Assembly: GCA_019637225.1 (NCBI GenBank) | Contig: JAHBWC010000016.1 | Span: 39,034 to 103,033 of the forward strand | From: Labilithrix sp. | GTDB taxonomy: Bacteria; Myxococcota_A; Polyangia; Polyangiales; Polyangiaceae | Direction: 5' to 3' | Length of the DNA: 64,000 bases | Shown: one piece after another, positions 23,753-33,496 of the stretch | Numbering within the stretch: the stretch's first letter is position 1 | Layout: the number at the start of each line of letters is the position of its first letter | The notes under the pieces: generated by a model | Databases searched by the model: none | Told to the model about the DNA's origin: nothing | The model's input: only the letters and a program-made list of their open reading frames with translations | Translations under genes and position numbers: made by a program

Positions 23753-24534
23753 GAATCACCTCCGTCGTCGCCCGCGTCCGATGGATCGGAGGCGTCGTCC
23801 GAGGCGTCCGACACGCTGGAGTCTTCGCCGGCGTCGGCGACCGCCGCCGGCTCGTCGACGTGAATCCGGATCTCGGCGACGAGCCCGGCAGCCGACGCGA
23901 GGAGGCGCCCCGACCCCGGCGTCCTTCCCGTGAGCTCGCACGTCCCGGCGCCGCTGACGACCGTCGCGAGCTCCGGCGGGTCGACCGTCCACACGACGTC
24001 CGACAAGGTGCCGGCCAGCGGGACGCCGCTCTCCAGCGCGGCGACCCGCAGCGCGAGCGGGGAGCCGACGGCGAGGCGCTCCGATTCGCGGAAGAGCGAC
24101 GAGCCGAAGAACCCTCCCCCGACGCTCCCGATCGCGAGGCTGTCCGCCTCGACGATCTCGAGCCGAACGGCATCGATCGCCTCGGCGTCGGCGAGGACCA
24201 CGAACCCCACGGCGCCGCTCCGGAGCGCGACGAAGTCTCGCCCCGACGTGCGCACCGCCTTCGACGAGACCGGCGTGACGGTACCGCCGCCGTACAGCAG
24301 GCCGAATCGCGCTCCCTTGGCGACCGCGCGGGGCAGTGGCTGGGTCGCGTCGATCGCCGAGCGACCGTCGCACTCCGGATCGGCGCCGCTCACGCAGACG
24401 TACGTGAAGCTGCCCGCGCCCGTGAGGCCGTTGCCCGCAGGCGCGCACCCGCCGTCGCCGGAGCCCCAGGAGAAGCACCCCGCTACCGCAAGGCTCGTCG
24501 CGACGACGGCCGTGAGGCGTCCCAAATAGGTCAT
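23749..24534 (-). CDS. Lipoprotein (261 aa) with Asp/Ser-rich tail
   Basis: The protein begins MTYLGRLTAVVATSLAVAGC, a lipoprotein signal. The mature region contains GGCAPAGNGLTGAGSFTYVC, a long beta-rich domain, and TLSDVVWTVDPPELATVVSG, which resembles a bacterial Ig-like (BIG2) domain. It ends in a highly acidic Asp/Ser/Ala tail. It is the first gene of a two-gene operon with the 126-aa lipoprotein. Probably a surface protein of unknown role. Confidence 0.72.
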   Translation of the reverse strand: MTYLGRLTAVVATSLAVAGCFSWGSGDGGCAPAGNGLTGAGSFTYVCVSGADPECDGRSAIDATQPLPRAVAKGARFGLLYGGGTVTPVSSKAVRTSGRDFVALRSGAVGFVVLADAEAIDAVRLEIVEADSLAIGSVGGGFFGSSLFRESERLAVGSPLALRVAALESGVPLAGTLSDVVWTVDPPELATVVSGAGTCELTGRTPGSGRLLASAAGLVAEIRIHVDEPAAVADAGEDSSVSDASDDASDPSDAGDDGGDS

Positions 24535-24656
24535 GGCCGAGCTCGAGCAACGAGCATGCCGTACGGAGAAGTGGGCGTTTCGCGGGGAAAGGCCGAGAAG
24601 ATGCGCGCGTCGTCATGATCGACGTGTCAGAGAAGGCGGTCGACCAGGAAGCGCGT

Positions 24657-27206
24657 TTACGCGCTGGCGGCGGCGACGGGGCTTGCGGCTCCATCCTGGT
24701 CTCGTTCCGGCGCCCCTCCCTCGGCGGCGGCGTTCACGGTGCTCTCGCCTGCCTCGAGGGTGAACCGGTCGATGAGCCTCACCTTCGCGCGGTCCGCCTC
24801 GTCCGTCGTGTCTGCGGCGATGGCGAAGACCTCGAGCCGATCGGCCGCCACCCTGATCCGCAGGATCTGCACGAAGGAGTCGACGCGGACCGCTCCGCCG
24901 GCCTCGTTGTTGTGCCCGTCGTACGCGAGCGCGATGACGAGGTACCAGGCGAACCAGACCGTGGAGAACAGAGCGCCCGCGGCGGGCGTGAGGGCGAGCG
25001 GCCACCCGAAGCTCTCGGAGGGCGCGCCCGGTAGCGCGATCGGAAGCCCGATCGCGCCGGCAAGGAGCACGACGCCGGCCACCACGAGAAGGCCGCGCGG
25101 CGCGCGTCGCGCCTTGCCCGCGTGCGATCTCCCCACGAGCACGAACAGCGCGCCGAGTCCGACGAGGCCGAGGAGCGCGGTCCACGAGCCTTGCAGAACC
25201 CAGAGCCGCGGCGTGCCGAGCTGGAGGACGGCGTGGAGCAACCCGAGGACGACGAACCCGGCCTTGCCGAGCCACGTGGCGTGCTTTCCCGCCGGCACCG
25301 CCAGCGCGACGAGGCCGAAGAACAGGGCCACGAGCAGCACGACGCCGAGGCTCACGAGGAAGAGCCGCAGCGGGACGTCCGAGTAGAGGGCGAGCGTGAG
25401 GGCGAACGAGCCGACGCCGGCCGCGAAGACACCCACGCCTCCCGCCGTCACGAGCGCGTTCGCCTTCACCGACTCGAGCTCCGAGAAGAGCTGTCCGCCG
25501 ATGATCGCGGCGACGATGACGGCGAGACTCGATCCACCGAACATCACGAGCGCGAGGCTCTTCGCGAAGACCGAGAGCACGCCGCACCACGGGCTCGCCA
25601 AGGGCAACGCGGCGACGATCAAGAGGGCGAGCGGCGTCCACACACGCGCGCATCGATGCGCGGACTCCTCTTTGGCGGTCGCCGGGTCGACGCGTTCGCT
25701 TCGGTCGCGCGTCTTTCCCAGCCGCCGCAGTCTCTCGAGCTGCCAGAAGACCGCCGCCAGCAGCAGAACGCCAAAGGCCGCGGGTAAGAACACCGCGACG
25801 CCGTTCTTCCAGCAGTCGGCCTCGGCGATCCAGAGCCGCTCCCAGTTGCGCGCGACGACCCAAGCGATCAGCGCCACCAGCGCGCCCGCGATGCCGATGT
25901 TCCCGTTCCAGAGCATGCGGAGCGGATCCAAGAGACGGCGGTTGACGATCTCCCGTGAGGTCTCGGTCGGCGGATGGAGGACCGCCGGGAGCTTGCCTCG
26001 CTTGGTGTGAGAGGGGTGGAGGAACGCGCCCCCGAGCCCGGCTTGCACCGAGGCATAATTCGCCTGCATCGGCCACGCCTCCGCGGGACCCTCGTCCGTC
26101 ACGGAACGCGCCATCCACTCTTCGGGGGCCGGACCCCAGTGGCGCGCGTAGTGGTGGATGTCACCGGACAGATCGAGCCGACAGCGCTCCGGCTCGGCGA
26201 GCGCGCCTTGGTCGGAGGAGAACGGCTTTCCGAGACCGAGCTCTGCGAGGAAGCTGCCGATGGCCTCGCGCGACCCGCTCGCGCCCCCGAACGTCGTCGT
26301 CGGCTCCGGCGTCGCGACGATGAGCCTCTCGAGCTTCTCCGGCTTCTTGGGCTCCTCGGGCTTCTCGGGCTTCGCGCGCTTCGCGGCCGTCACGCCGTCG
26401 ATGATCTTCTTGAAGAACGCGTGCTGCCGCGGGTCGATCGCGCCCTTCTGTGCATCGAACCCGAAGAGCCACCACTTGTGGGGGAGCGCGATCGCGAAGT
26501 AGCTCGAGCGCTGATCGCTCCTGAAGCCCGGTAGAAACGCGGGTCTGTCCGACGACGCCGGCGGACGCACGACCGCGCTGAACCCTCCGAGCGCGTCGTA
26601 GTAGTCGTGGTTGCCCGGCAGCGCGAACATCGGCCTCACGTCCTCGCTGGAGGCGAGGCCCTCTTTGCAGAGATCCTCGAGCGCCCACGCGAACGGGGTC
26701 TGCAGACGCTCCACGAGGGCGGCGTGACTGGCCACCGGATAGGCGAGGTCCGACCCGATGACGAGGAACCGTCCGCGCGGAAGGAACGTTCCCTGAGCCT
26801 TGTCGTGCTGCTCTCGAGCCGCGCCGGGAGGCTCGAAGGAGAGGATGTTCTTATCGGAGACCCACAGGTTCGCGAGGCACAGGTACGCGGCGCGATAGGT
26901 CGCCCACTGGCCGTCGCCGGTGTCGGACACGTAATCGAACCAGAGCTCCTTCTCGCCAGCCGGCAGCTTCTCGAGCTCGCAGTGCGGTTTCGGCGTCATC
27001 CAGGCGATCCCGGAGAAGCGCCGCTTGAAGACGGCTTCGAGCGCGATCCACGCGGCCTCGAGGACCAGCTTTCGCCCGAGCATCCACTTCACGGGCTCCT
27101 TGAACCGGCCCGGTCGCTTCGTGATCGTCGCCCCGTCGCTCTTGTCCCCCATCGGCGTGGTCATCGCGCGAGGAGTGTCGGCGCACGGCGGACGAGCGTC
27201 CATCAT
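24657..27206 (-). CDS. Membrane-anchored metallophosphoesterase (about 850 aa)
   Basis: The N-terminal third is a calcineurin-like phosphoesterase: RFLVIGSDLAYPVASHAALV replaces the usual GDxxD, MFALPGNHDYYD is the GNHD motif, and CRLDLSGDIHHYARH is the late GDxHH metal motif. It contains a KPEKPEEPKKPEK linker. The C-terminal two-thirds has about ten membrane helices (for example IGIAGALVALIAWVVA, LALVMFGGSSLAVIVAAIIG, LFLVSLGVVLLVALFFGLVA). The substrate is unknown. The start is uncertain: ATG at 27204-27206 directly after CCGGGGG, with ATGs at 27203 and 27164 as alternatives. It diverges from ppc. Confidence 0.82.
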   Translation of the reverse strand: MMDARPPCADTPRAMTTPMGDKSDGATITKRPGRFKEPVKWMLGRKLVLEAAWIALEAVFKRRFSGIAWMTPKPHCELEKLPAGEKELWFDYVSDTGDGQWATYRAAYLCLANLWVSDKNILSFEPPGAAREQHDKAQGTFLPRGRFLVIGSDLAYPVASHAALVERLQTPFAWALEDLCKEGLASSEDVRPMFALPGNHDYYDALGGFSAVVRPPASSDRPAFLPGFRSDQRSSYFAIALPHKWWLFGFDAQKGAIDPRQHAFFKKIIDGVTAAKRAKPEKPEEPKKPEKLERLIVATPEPTTTFGGASGSREAIGSFLAELGLGKPFSSDQGALAEPERCRLDLSGDIHHYARHWGPAPEEWMARSVTDEGPAEAWPMQANYASVQAGLGGAFLHPSHTKRGKLPAVLHPPTETSREIVNRRLLDPLRMLWNGNIGIAGALVALIAWVVARNWERLWIAEADCWKNGVAVFLPAAFGVLLLAAVFWQLERLRRLGKTRDRSERVDPATAKEESAHRCARVWTPLALLIVAALPLASPWCGVLSVFAKSLALVMFGGSSLAVIVAAIIGGQLFSELESVKANALVTAGGVGVFAAGVGSFALTLALYSDVPLRLFLVSLGVVLLVALFFGLVALAVPAGKHATWLGKAGFVVLGLLHAVLQLGTPRLWVLQGSWTALLGLVGLGALFVLVGRSHAGKARRAPRGLLVVAGVVLLAGAIGLPIALPGAPSESFGWPLALTPAAGALFSTVWFAWYLVIALAYDGHNNEAGGAVRVDSFVQILRIRVAADRLEVFAIAADTTDEADRAKVRLIDRFTLEAGESTVNAAAEGGAPERDQDGAASPVAAASA

Positions 27207-27339
27207 CCCCCGGGCGTAGGGATGCGCCAGTCCGATTCGGATAGTTCTCTCCCGAGTCGCGCGCGTCGCTCGCCTCGCGGCGCGGCGCGCATCGGGCGCG
27301 CGCGCGCTGCGACGACGCCGCATCGCCATCCGGCGCGCG

Positions 27340-30138
27340 ATGCGCGATGCTGGTGCTTCGATGGCGCTCCCGTTCGACGCGCTCCGGCGCGACGTCTCGT
27401 ATCTCGGAAGGATCCTCGGCGACACGCTCGTCGAGCAGGAAGGTGAGGCGCTCCTCGACCTCGAGGAGACCATCCGCGCGCTGGCGAAGGCGCGGCGCGC
27501 GCAGGAGGCCGCAGACGACCTCGAGCGCGCGCGCGCGACCGCGAAGAAGCTGGTCGACGTCGTCCGCGGGCTCGACACGAGCGTCGCCGAGCGCGTCGCG
27601 CGCGCGTTCACGCACTACTTCCAGCTGGTCAACCTGGCCGAGCAGCACCACCGCACGCGTCGACGTCGCGACTACGCGCGCGAGGGCAAGCCTCAGCCCG
27701 GATCGCTCGAGGTCGTCTTCACCGGCATGTCGCGGGAGACGTCGCGCGAGCGCTTCGAGGAGATCCTGCGCGACGCCGCCGTCGAGCTCGTCTTCACGGC
27801 GCACCCGAGCGAGGCGCAGCGGCGCACGGTGCTCGAGAAGCACCGGCGACTCGTCTCGCTGATCGCGCGGCGCGAGCGCGCCGAGCTCACGCCGGCCGAG
27901 GCCGACGACGTCGACCGCGCGATCCGCGCCGAAGTGGCAACGCTCTGGCAGACCGACGAGATCCGTCAGGAGAAGCCGCGCGTCGGCGACGAGGTGAAGA
28001 ACGTCCTCTTCTACCTCGAGGAGGTCCTCTTCCCGCTCGTGCCGAAGTTCTACGCGGCGATGGAGAGCGCGGCGGCGAAGGCGTTCGGCAAGGCCGTCGA
28101 CGTGCCGTGCGTGCTTCACTTCGGCTCCTGGGTCGGCGCCGACATGGACGGCAACCCGAACGTCACGCCCGAGGTCGCCGTCGACACCGGGCTCGCGCAG
28201 ACCGCGCGCGTCCTCGACCTCTACCTCCGCGAGGTCACGTCGCTCGGCTCGGCGCTCTCCCAGAGCACGCGCCGCGTCCCCGTGTCGGAGGCGCTCCTCG
28301 CCTCGCTCGACGAGGACGCGCGCGCCATGCCCGACCTCGGTCACGCCCTCGACACGACGGCCCATCACGAGCCCTACCGCCGGAAGCTCCGCTTCGTGAC
28401 CGAACGCCTCCGCGTGACGCGCGCCGCGATCGTCGCCGTGCGCGAGGCGGGAGGCGGAGGCGCCGCCGGGGAGAGGCCGCGTCTCGCCGCGCACGCGTAC
28501 GAGGGTCCGGCGCCGTTCGTCGCCGATCTCGAGCTCGTTCTCGCCTCGCTCCTCGAGAACCGCGGCGCGCGCGCGGGAGCCGAGCGGGTGCGCGCGCTCC
28601 TCCGGCAGGTGCGTACGTTCGGCTTCCACCTCGCGCGCCTCGACGTCCGCATCCCTGCCGAGTGGGTGCGCGCCGACGCGCGCGTCGCGCTCGGGCTGGC
28701 CGAGGACGCGCCGCTCACGCTCGCCGCGCTCGAGGAGGCGCTCGACGCCGCGAACGCCGCGAGGCTCACGACGCCGGACGGTCCGGGCATACGCGCCGTC
28801 CGTGCGCTCGCGCGCATCCGCGAGGTGACGTTCGACGGAGGCGCCGAGTCGCTCGTCCTCAGCATGACCCACGGCGCCGAGGACATGCTCGCCGCCCTCG
28901 TGCTCGCGCGGCTCGCGGGCCTCGACGATCCGGCGCGCGCGACCTCGGCGATGGCGATCGTCCCCCTGTTCGAGACGCTCGACGACCTCGATCGCTCGGA
29001 CGTCGAGCTCGCGCGCGCCGCCTCGAGCGCCGCGTACGCGGCCTACCTCGCGCGCCGCGGCCGCGTTCAGGAGGTCATGATCGGCTACTCCGACTCGAAC
29101 AAGGACGCCGGGATCGTGGGCTCCTCGTTCGCGCTCTACCGCGCCCAGCAGCGGCTCGTCGCCGCCGCCCGCGAGCGCGGCGTGTCGCTCAAGATCTTCC
29201 ACGGCCGCGGCGGCTCGATCGGGCGCGGCGGCGGTCCCGCGCAGCGCGCGATCGAGAGCCTCCCCGCGGGCGCGGTGTCGGGGCGCTTCAAGCTCACCGA
29301 GCAAGGCGAGGTGCTGGGCTGGAAGTACCTCGTGCCCGAGATCGCCGAGCGGAACCTCGAGCTCACCGTCGCCGGCGTCCTCGCGCACTCGCTCCGTGGC
29401 GGAGCCGGCGCGCGCGACGCGAGGCTCGCGGAGTACGAGGCGATCTTCGAGGAGGTCGCGTCGATCAGCGTCGCGCACTACCGCGCGCTCGTGAGCGATC
29501 CGGACTTCCCCGCGTACTTCGCGGCGACCACGCCGATCGAGGACATCCCGCGGCTCAACATCGGATCGCGCCCCGCGCGACGCTCCGGGGGACGAGCCAG
29601 CGAGGCGCCTCGCGTGAAGCTCGAGGACCTCCGCGCGATCCCGTGGGTCTTCGCATGGACGCAGTCGCGGCAGATGGTGCCTGGCTGGTACGGCGCCGGG
29701 CGCGCGCTCGTGTGGCTCTTGAAGGCGCACGGCCCGCGGCGCGTCCGCCAGATGCGCAAGGACTGGCCGTTCTTCGCCAGCACGCTCGACGCCATCGCCG
29801 TCTCGCTCGCGCAGGCCGACATGGTCGTGGCGTCGCGCTACGCGGGCCTCTGCGAGGACGCCGCGCTCGCGCGGCGGCTCTTCCACCGGATCGCGCTCGA
29901 TCACGGCCGCGCCGTGCGGGCGATCCGCACGATCTTCGAGCGATCCGCTGCGCTCGATTCGGACTCGACGCTCGCGCGCTCGATCGAGCTCCGTAACCCG
30001 TACGTCGATCCGCTCAGCTTCATCCAGATCGAGCTGCTCCGCCGCAAACGCGCCCACGAGGGCGAGTCCGCCGAGCTCCTTCGCGCCATCCTCCTCACGA
30101 TCAACGGCGTCGCCGCCGGTCTCCGCTCGACGGGCTGA
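27340..30138 (+). CDS. ppc: Phosphoenolpyruvate carboxylase
   Basis: The 932-residue enzyme adds bicarbonate to PEP to form oxaloacetate, refilling the TCA cycle. It shows the full set of signatures: VFTAHPSEAQRRTVLEKHRR near 149-168 with the catalytic His, FHGRGGSIGRGGGPAQRAIE near 622-641 for PEP binding, and GYSDSNKDAGIVGSSFALYR. The C-terminal GVAAGLRSTG corresponds to the essential GMRNTG end. Normal length is 880-960. ATG at 27361 is an alternative start. It is monocistronic and divergent from the phosphoesterase. Confidence 0.95.
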   Translation: MRDAGASMALPFDALRRDVSYLGRILGDTLVEQEGEALLDLEETIRALAKARRAQEAADDLERARATAKKLVDVVRGLDTSVAERVARAFTHYFQLVNLAEQHHRTRRRRDYAREGKPQPGSLEVVFTGMSRETSRERFEEILRDAAVELVFTAHPSEAQRRTVLEKHRRLVSLIARRERAELTPAEADDVDRAIRAEVATLWQTDEIRQEKPRVGDEVKNVLFYLEEVLFPLVPKFYAAMESAAAKAFGKAVDVPCVLHFGSWVGADMDGNPNVTPEVAVDTGLAQTARVLDLYLREVTSLGSALSQSTRRVPVSEALLASLDEDARAMPDLGHALDTTAHHEPYRRKLRFVTERLRVTRAAIVAVREAGGGGAAGERPRLAAHAYEGPAPFVADLELVLASLLENRGARAGAERVRALLRQVRTFGFHLARLDVRIPAEWVRADARVALGLAEDAPLTLAALEEALDAANAARLTTPDGPGIRAVRALARIREVTFDGGAESLVLSMTHGAEDMLAALVLARLAGLDDPARATSAMAIVPLFETLDDLDRSDVELARAASSAAYAAYLARRGRVQEVMIGYSDSNKDAGIVGSSFALYRAQQRLVAAARERGVSLKIFHGRGGSIGRGGGPAQRAIESLPAGAVSGRFKLTEQGEVLGWKYLVPEIAERNLELTVAGVLAHSLRGGAGARDARLAEYEAIFEEVASISVAHYRALVSDPDFPAYFAATTPIEDIPRLNIGSRPARRSGGRASEAPRVKLEDLRAIPWVFAWTQSRQMVPGWYGAGRALVWLLKAHGPRRVRQMRKDWPFFASTLDAIAVSLAQADMVVASRYAGLCEDAALARRLFHRIALDHGRAVRAIRTIFERSAALDSDSTLARSIELRNPYVDPLSFIQIELLRRKRAHEGESAELLRAILLTINGVAAGLRSTG

Positions 30139-30149
30139 GCGGGCGGCGG

Positions 30150-31628
30150 CTACCGGCCGCGGGGGTCGGGGGTCGTGATGGCGCGCCGGATCGCGGCGAG
30201 CGGCGCGGCGTCGTCGAAGCGGATCGCTCCGGACGCACGGACGACGCCGAGCTCGCGCCAGAGCGCGTCGAGGTCGACCGGGTGGGGTGAGGTGCCCATC
30301 GCCCGGTGAAGCTCGCGAAGGACGGGGACGCCCGTCGCCCGGTCGCCCACGTCGAAGGCGTCGTCGAGCGCCCAGCGGTGCGCGTTGTCGCCGCCCGCGG
30401 TGAGGATCGCGCGGAGGGCGTGCTCGAGCCCGAACCGGCCCTGCGTTCGCTTGCGGATCTCGACGTCGGCGAGGAGGTAGAAGAGCGCCCCGCCCCAGTA
30501 CGTGCGTCCCCAGGTGGGCGTCCGATCGAGCCCGCGGTCGCCGGCGGTGGGCAGTCCGTTCGGCAGCCCGTCCGCGAGGCCCAGCCAGGCGTCCTCGATC
30601 GACAAGATGCCGGCGCGCGCGCGCGCGAACGGCTCGACGTACGTGGCGAGGCCCTCCTCGGCCCAGTCGTGCTCGCGCGCGACGGTCGGGAACGCGAGGT
30701 GCGTCATCTCGTGGACGAGCACCCAGTCCTCGTGGAGCTTCTTCTTCGGGGCGTGCTCGCCGACGCGAATGAAGATGGCGCCGCCGCCGCCCGAGAGCGT
30801 CTTGCCTTCGCCGATCCAGCGGCCGCGCGACGGCACGACGAGCACGAGCGCCTCGGCGAGCGGAAAGCGTCCGAAGTAGCCCGCGACGGCGCGCGCGGAG
30901 TCGCGGGTCCAGTCGGCCAGATCATCGTCGGAGACCGCGAGCGCGCCCGGCGCGATCGCGAGCTCGACCGCGCCGCCGCTCTCCTCGAGCGCCCGCACGC
31001 GGAGCGGCCCGAAGACGGAGTACGGCGAGGTCCAGAGATCGCCGAGCGCGATGTCCCACGCGCCCTCGATCTCGCGCGATCGGAGGACGCCGGTGCAGAA
31101 GCGCGTGCTCTCCGTCGTCTCCACGCGGAAGCGCACGCGCCCTCCTCCGTCGCGCCGCTCGGGCGCGAGCAGCCAGCTCGAGGGCGGCGCCTCGATGACC
31201 TCGCCCTCCTCGCTGGCGACGTCCAGATCGCCGATCGCCCGCGCGGCCGCGCGTAGGCGGACGCGGTAGCGGAGGCTGCAGGGCCCGAGCTCGCAGGGCG
31301 CCGCGAGGAACGATCGGCCGTCGCGCTCGCCGCGCGTCCACTCCGCGCCGTCCGCCTTGATCTCGAGGTCGTCGACGAAGTCTTCGACGCCGCGCTCGAC
31401 GGTGAGGACGCGGCCCGACCGGTCGAGCGTGGCCTCGACGCGGAGCTCGCCCTGCCCGTCGTAGCGGACGGCATACTCCCCAACGACGGGGCCGGCCGGA
31501 CCGCGACGGCTCGAATCGCTCCCGCGCCGCGCGTCGGGCGGAGAGGGCGAAGCCGTACGCGTGGGCGTGTGGCCGCAGGCGAGGGCGCTCGCCAGGAGGA
31601 CGGAGGCGCCGACGCTCGCCGGCTTCAC
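30150..31628 (-). CDS. Gluzincin-like peptidase lipoprotein
   Basis: The 492-residue protein has a lipoprotein signal MKPASVGASVLLASALACGH. The zinc site is HEMTH (H306, E307, H310), followed about 15-20 residues later by WAEEGLATYVE, whose glutamate would be the third ligand. This matches M1/M61-type gluzincins. The N-terminal half is beta-rich, like the M61 pre-domain. It is likely anchored to the membrane, facing the periplasm or cell surface. It lies 4 bases downstream of the DUF6918-like gene stop in the same direction, so they may share a transcript. Confidence 0.78.
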   Translation of the reverse strand: MKPASVGASVLLASALACGHTPTRTASPSPPDARRGSDSSRRGPAGPVVGEYAVRYDGQGELRVEATLDRSGRVLTVERGVEDFVDDLEIKADGAEWTRGERDGRSFLAAPCELGPCSLRYRVRLRAAARAIGDLDVASEEGEVIEAPPSSWLLAPERRDGGGRVRFRVETTESTRFCTGVLRSREIEGAWDIALGDLWTSPYSVFGPLRVRALEESGGAVELAIAPGALAVSDDDLADWTRDSARAVAGYFGRFPLAEALVLVVPSRGRWIGEGKTLSGGGGAIFIRVGEHAPKKKLHEDWVLVHEMTHLAFPTVAREHDWAEEGLATYVEPFARARAGILSIEDAWLGLADGLPNGLPTAGDRGLDRTPTWGRTYWGGALFYLLADVEIRKRTQGRFGLEHALRAILTAGGDNAHRWALDDAFDVGDRATGVPVLRELHRAMGTSPHPVDLDALWRELGVVRASGAIRFDDAAPLAAIRRAITTPDPRGR

Positions 31629-31632
31629 GACC

Positions 31633-32073
31633 TCAGTTGCCGTACTTCTCGATCAGCCTGCCGAGGCGCGGGACCGCCTGCTCGACGTTCTTCTTCGCCG
31701 AGCCCCGGAGCTTGTCGTACGCGCTCTTGGCGACGCCGCTCTTCGCCTTGGCGGCCTTCGCGTCCGTGATCGACAAAAGAGCGTCGGCGACGCGCTCGCT
31801 GTTCGAGTTGAAGAAGTCGGAGACGGGCTTGTTCGCCGACTTCGCGTCCGCGTAAATCGGGTCGAGCACCTTCGCGAACTCCGGCAGCAGATCCTCGACC
31901 GCCTTCTCGACGAAGCCCGGCTTGATCCCCTTCACCGTGCCGTAGCCCGCCTTGATCGCGAGGCCCGAGATCCCGCCCTTGTCCTTCACCTCTGCGTCGA
32001 TCAGATCGCAGCAATCCTTCACGACATTCTTCTTCTTGGACTCGTCGGTGAGCGCTTCGATCAGGGATCCCAT
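31633..32073 (-). CDS. DUF6918-like soluble protein (146 aa)
   Basis: From ATG at 32071-32073 the protein reads MGSLIEALTDESKKKNVVKD then CCDLIDAEVKDKGGISGLAI, a helical pattern I associate with the DUF6918 family. AIKAGYGTVKGIKPGFVEKA and LLPEFAKVLDPIYADAKS continue it. It has no signal peptide. The frame extends six codons upstream to a GTG at 32091. Function unknown. It diverges from fadI and precedes the gluzincin-like lipoprotein. Confidence 0.75.
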   Translation of the reverse strand: MGSLIEALTDESKKKNVVKDCCDLIDAEVKDKGGISGLAIKAGYGTVKGIKPGFVEKAVEDLLPEFAKVLDPIYADAKSANKPVSDFFNSNSERVADALLSITDAKAAKAKSGVAKSAYDKLRGSAKKNVEQAVPRLGRLIEKYGN

Positions 32074-32160
32074 AGGCTCGCTCGTTAGCACAATCGCGGG
32101 AACGATGGGGCGCTCCGGTGGAGCTTGACGCCTTGCGTTAGTCGGGTCAGAACGAAAATG

Positions 32161-32178
32161 ACTGAATCGTCATTCAGT
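32161..32178. promoter_or_regulatory. Palindromic operator upstream of fadIJ
   Basis: ACTGAAT (32161-32167) and ATTCAGT (32172-32178) form a perfect 7-base inverted repeat with a 4-base spacer, 20 bases before the fadI start. The AT-rich site stands out in this genome. TetR-type fatty-acid regulators bind palindromes of the TGAATGA-TCATTCA kind, so acyl-CoA-controlled repression is plausible. A TTGACG at 32125-32130 could serve as the -35 box. Confidence 0.65.
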
Positions 32179-32197
32179 TCGGCGGAAGGGAGCGAAG

Positions 32198-33496
32198 ATG
32201 GCGGCTGGCGCGAAGGATCGAGTGGCGGTCGTGGCGGGGCTCCGAACGCCGTTCGCGAAGCAAGCGACGGCGTACCGCGACATGACGACGCTCGACCTCG
32301 GCCGCGTGGTCGTCAAGGAGCTGCTCGCGCGCGCCGAGCTCGATCCGCGCGAGATCGGGCTCGTCGTCTACGGGCAGGCCGTGCCGACGCCGACGGCGCC
32401 GAACGTGGCGCGCGAGATCGTCCTCGGCTCCGGCATGCCGAAGAGCGTCGAGGCGTACAGCGTCGTGCGCGCATGCGCGACGTCGTTCCAGTCGACGACG
32501 AGCGCGACGGAGGCGATCCTCGCCGGCCAGCACGATGTCGCCGTCGCCGGCGGCGTCGACAGCGCCAGCGACGTCCCGATCACCGTCTCGCGCCGCCTGG
32601 CGACCGCGCTCGTCGCCGCGTCGAAGGCGAAGAGCCTCGGCGACAAGATCCGCATCTTCGCGCGCTTGTCGGCGAAGGATCTCGTTCCCGTGCCGCCCGC
32701 GCTCCGCGAGCCGTCGACCGGCCTCACGATGGGCGAGCACGCCGAGCGCATGGCGAAGGACATGGGCGTCACGCGCGAGGAGCAGGATCGGCTCGCGCAT
32801 CGGAGCCACACGCGCGCGGCCGCCGCGTGGGAGCGCGGGCTCTTCGACGCCGAGGTCATGCACGTCATCCCGCCGCCGGCGTTCGATCGCCCGATCGCGA
32901 AGGACAACCTCGTGCGCGAGGACTCGAAGCCCGACTCGTACGCGAAGCTGCGCCCCGTCTTCGATCCGAAGCACGGCAGCGTCACGGCCGGGAACTCCTC
33001 GGCGCTCACGGACGGCGCGAGCGCGCTGCTCTTGATGCGCGAATCGAAGGCGAAGGCGCTGGGCTACGAGCCGCTCGGCTTCCTCCGCTCCTGGGCCTAC
33101 GCGGCGCTCGATCCGGAGGACGGCCTGCTCATGGGACCGGCGTACGCCGCGCCGATCGCGCTCGACCGCGCGGGCCTCCGGCTCGCCGACATGGACGTCG
33201 TCGACATGCACGAGGCCTTCGCGGCGCAGGTCGTCTGCAACAGGAAGGCGCTCGCGTCGCGGCGCTTCGCCGAGGAAAAGCTCGGACGCACGTCGGGACC
33301 GGTGGGCGAGATCGACGACGAGCGCTTCAACGTCCACGGCGGCTCGATCGCGCTCGGGCACCCGTTCGCGGCCACGGGCGCGCGGATGATCCACACCGTG
33401 CTCCGCGAGCTCCGGCGGCGGAGGGGCCAGTTCGGCCTCGCCACGGCGTGCGCCGCGGGCGGGCTCGGCGCGGCCGTCGTCCTGGAGGCCGCATGA
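32198..33496 (+). CDS. fadI: Acetyl-CoA C-acyltransferase (3-ketoacyl-CoA thiolase)
   Basis: The 432-residue thiolase performs the last step of beta-oxidation, cleaving 3-ketoacyl-CoA with CoA. The nucleophile is C93 (SVVRACATSFQS). The C-terminal NVHGGSIALGHPFAATGARM holds the catalytic His, and the final ATACAAGGLGAAVVLE carries the second catalytic Cys. EGLTMGEHAER-like GLTMGEHAERMAKDMGV is typical of the FadI (trifunctional beta-subunit) branch. A good AAGGGAG ribosome site lies 10 bases upstream. It overlaps fadJ by 4 bases (ATGA). Confidence 0.93.
   Translation: MAAGAKDRVAVVAGLRTPFAKQATAYRDMTTLDLGRVVVKELLARAELDPREIGLVVYGQAVPTPTAPNVAREIVLGSGMPKSVEAYSVVRACATSFQSTTSATEAILAGQHDVAVAGGVDSASDVPITVSRRLATALVAASKAKSLGDKIRIFARLSAKDLVPVPPALREPSTGLTMGEHAERMAKDMGVTREEQDRLAHRSHTRAAAAWERGLFDAEVMHVIPPPAFDRPIAKDNLVREDSKPDSYAKLRPVFDPKHGSVTAGNSSALTDGASALLLMRESKAKALGYEPLGFLRSWAYAALDPEDGLLMGPAYAAPIALDRAGLRLADMDVVDMHEAFAAQVVCNRKALASRRFAEEKLGRTSGPVGEIDDERFNVHGGSIALGHPFAATGARMIHTVLRELRRRRGQFGLATACAAGGLGAAVVLEAA

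Noticed and set aside
26851..30057. A 1068-codon minus-strand open frame
   Set aside because: It is antisense to ppc, whose catalytic motifs are unmistakable; composition is typical of a GC shadow.
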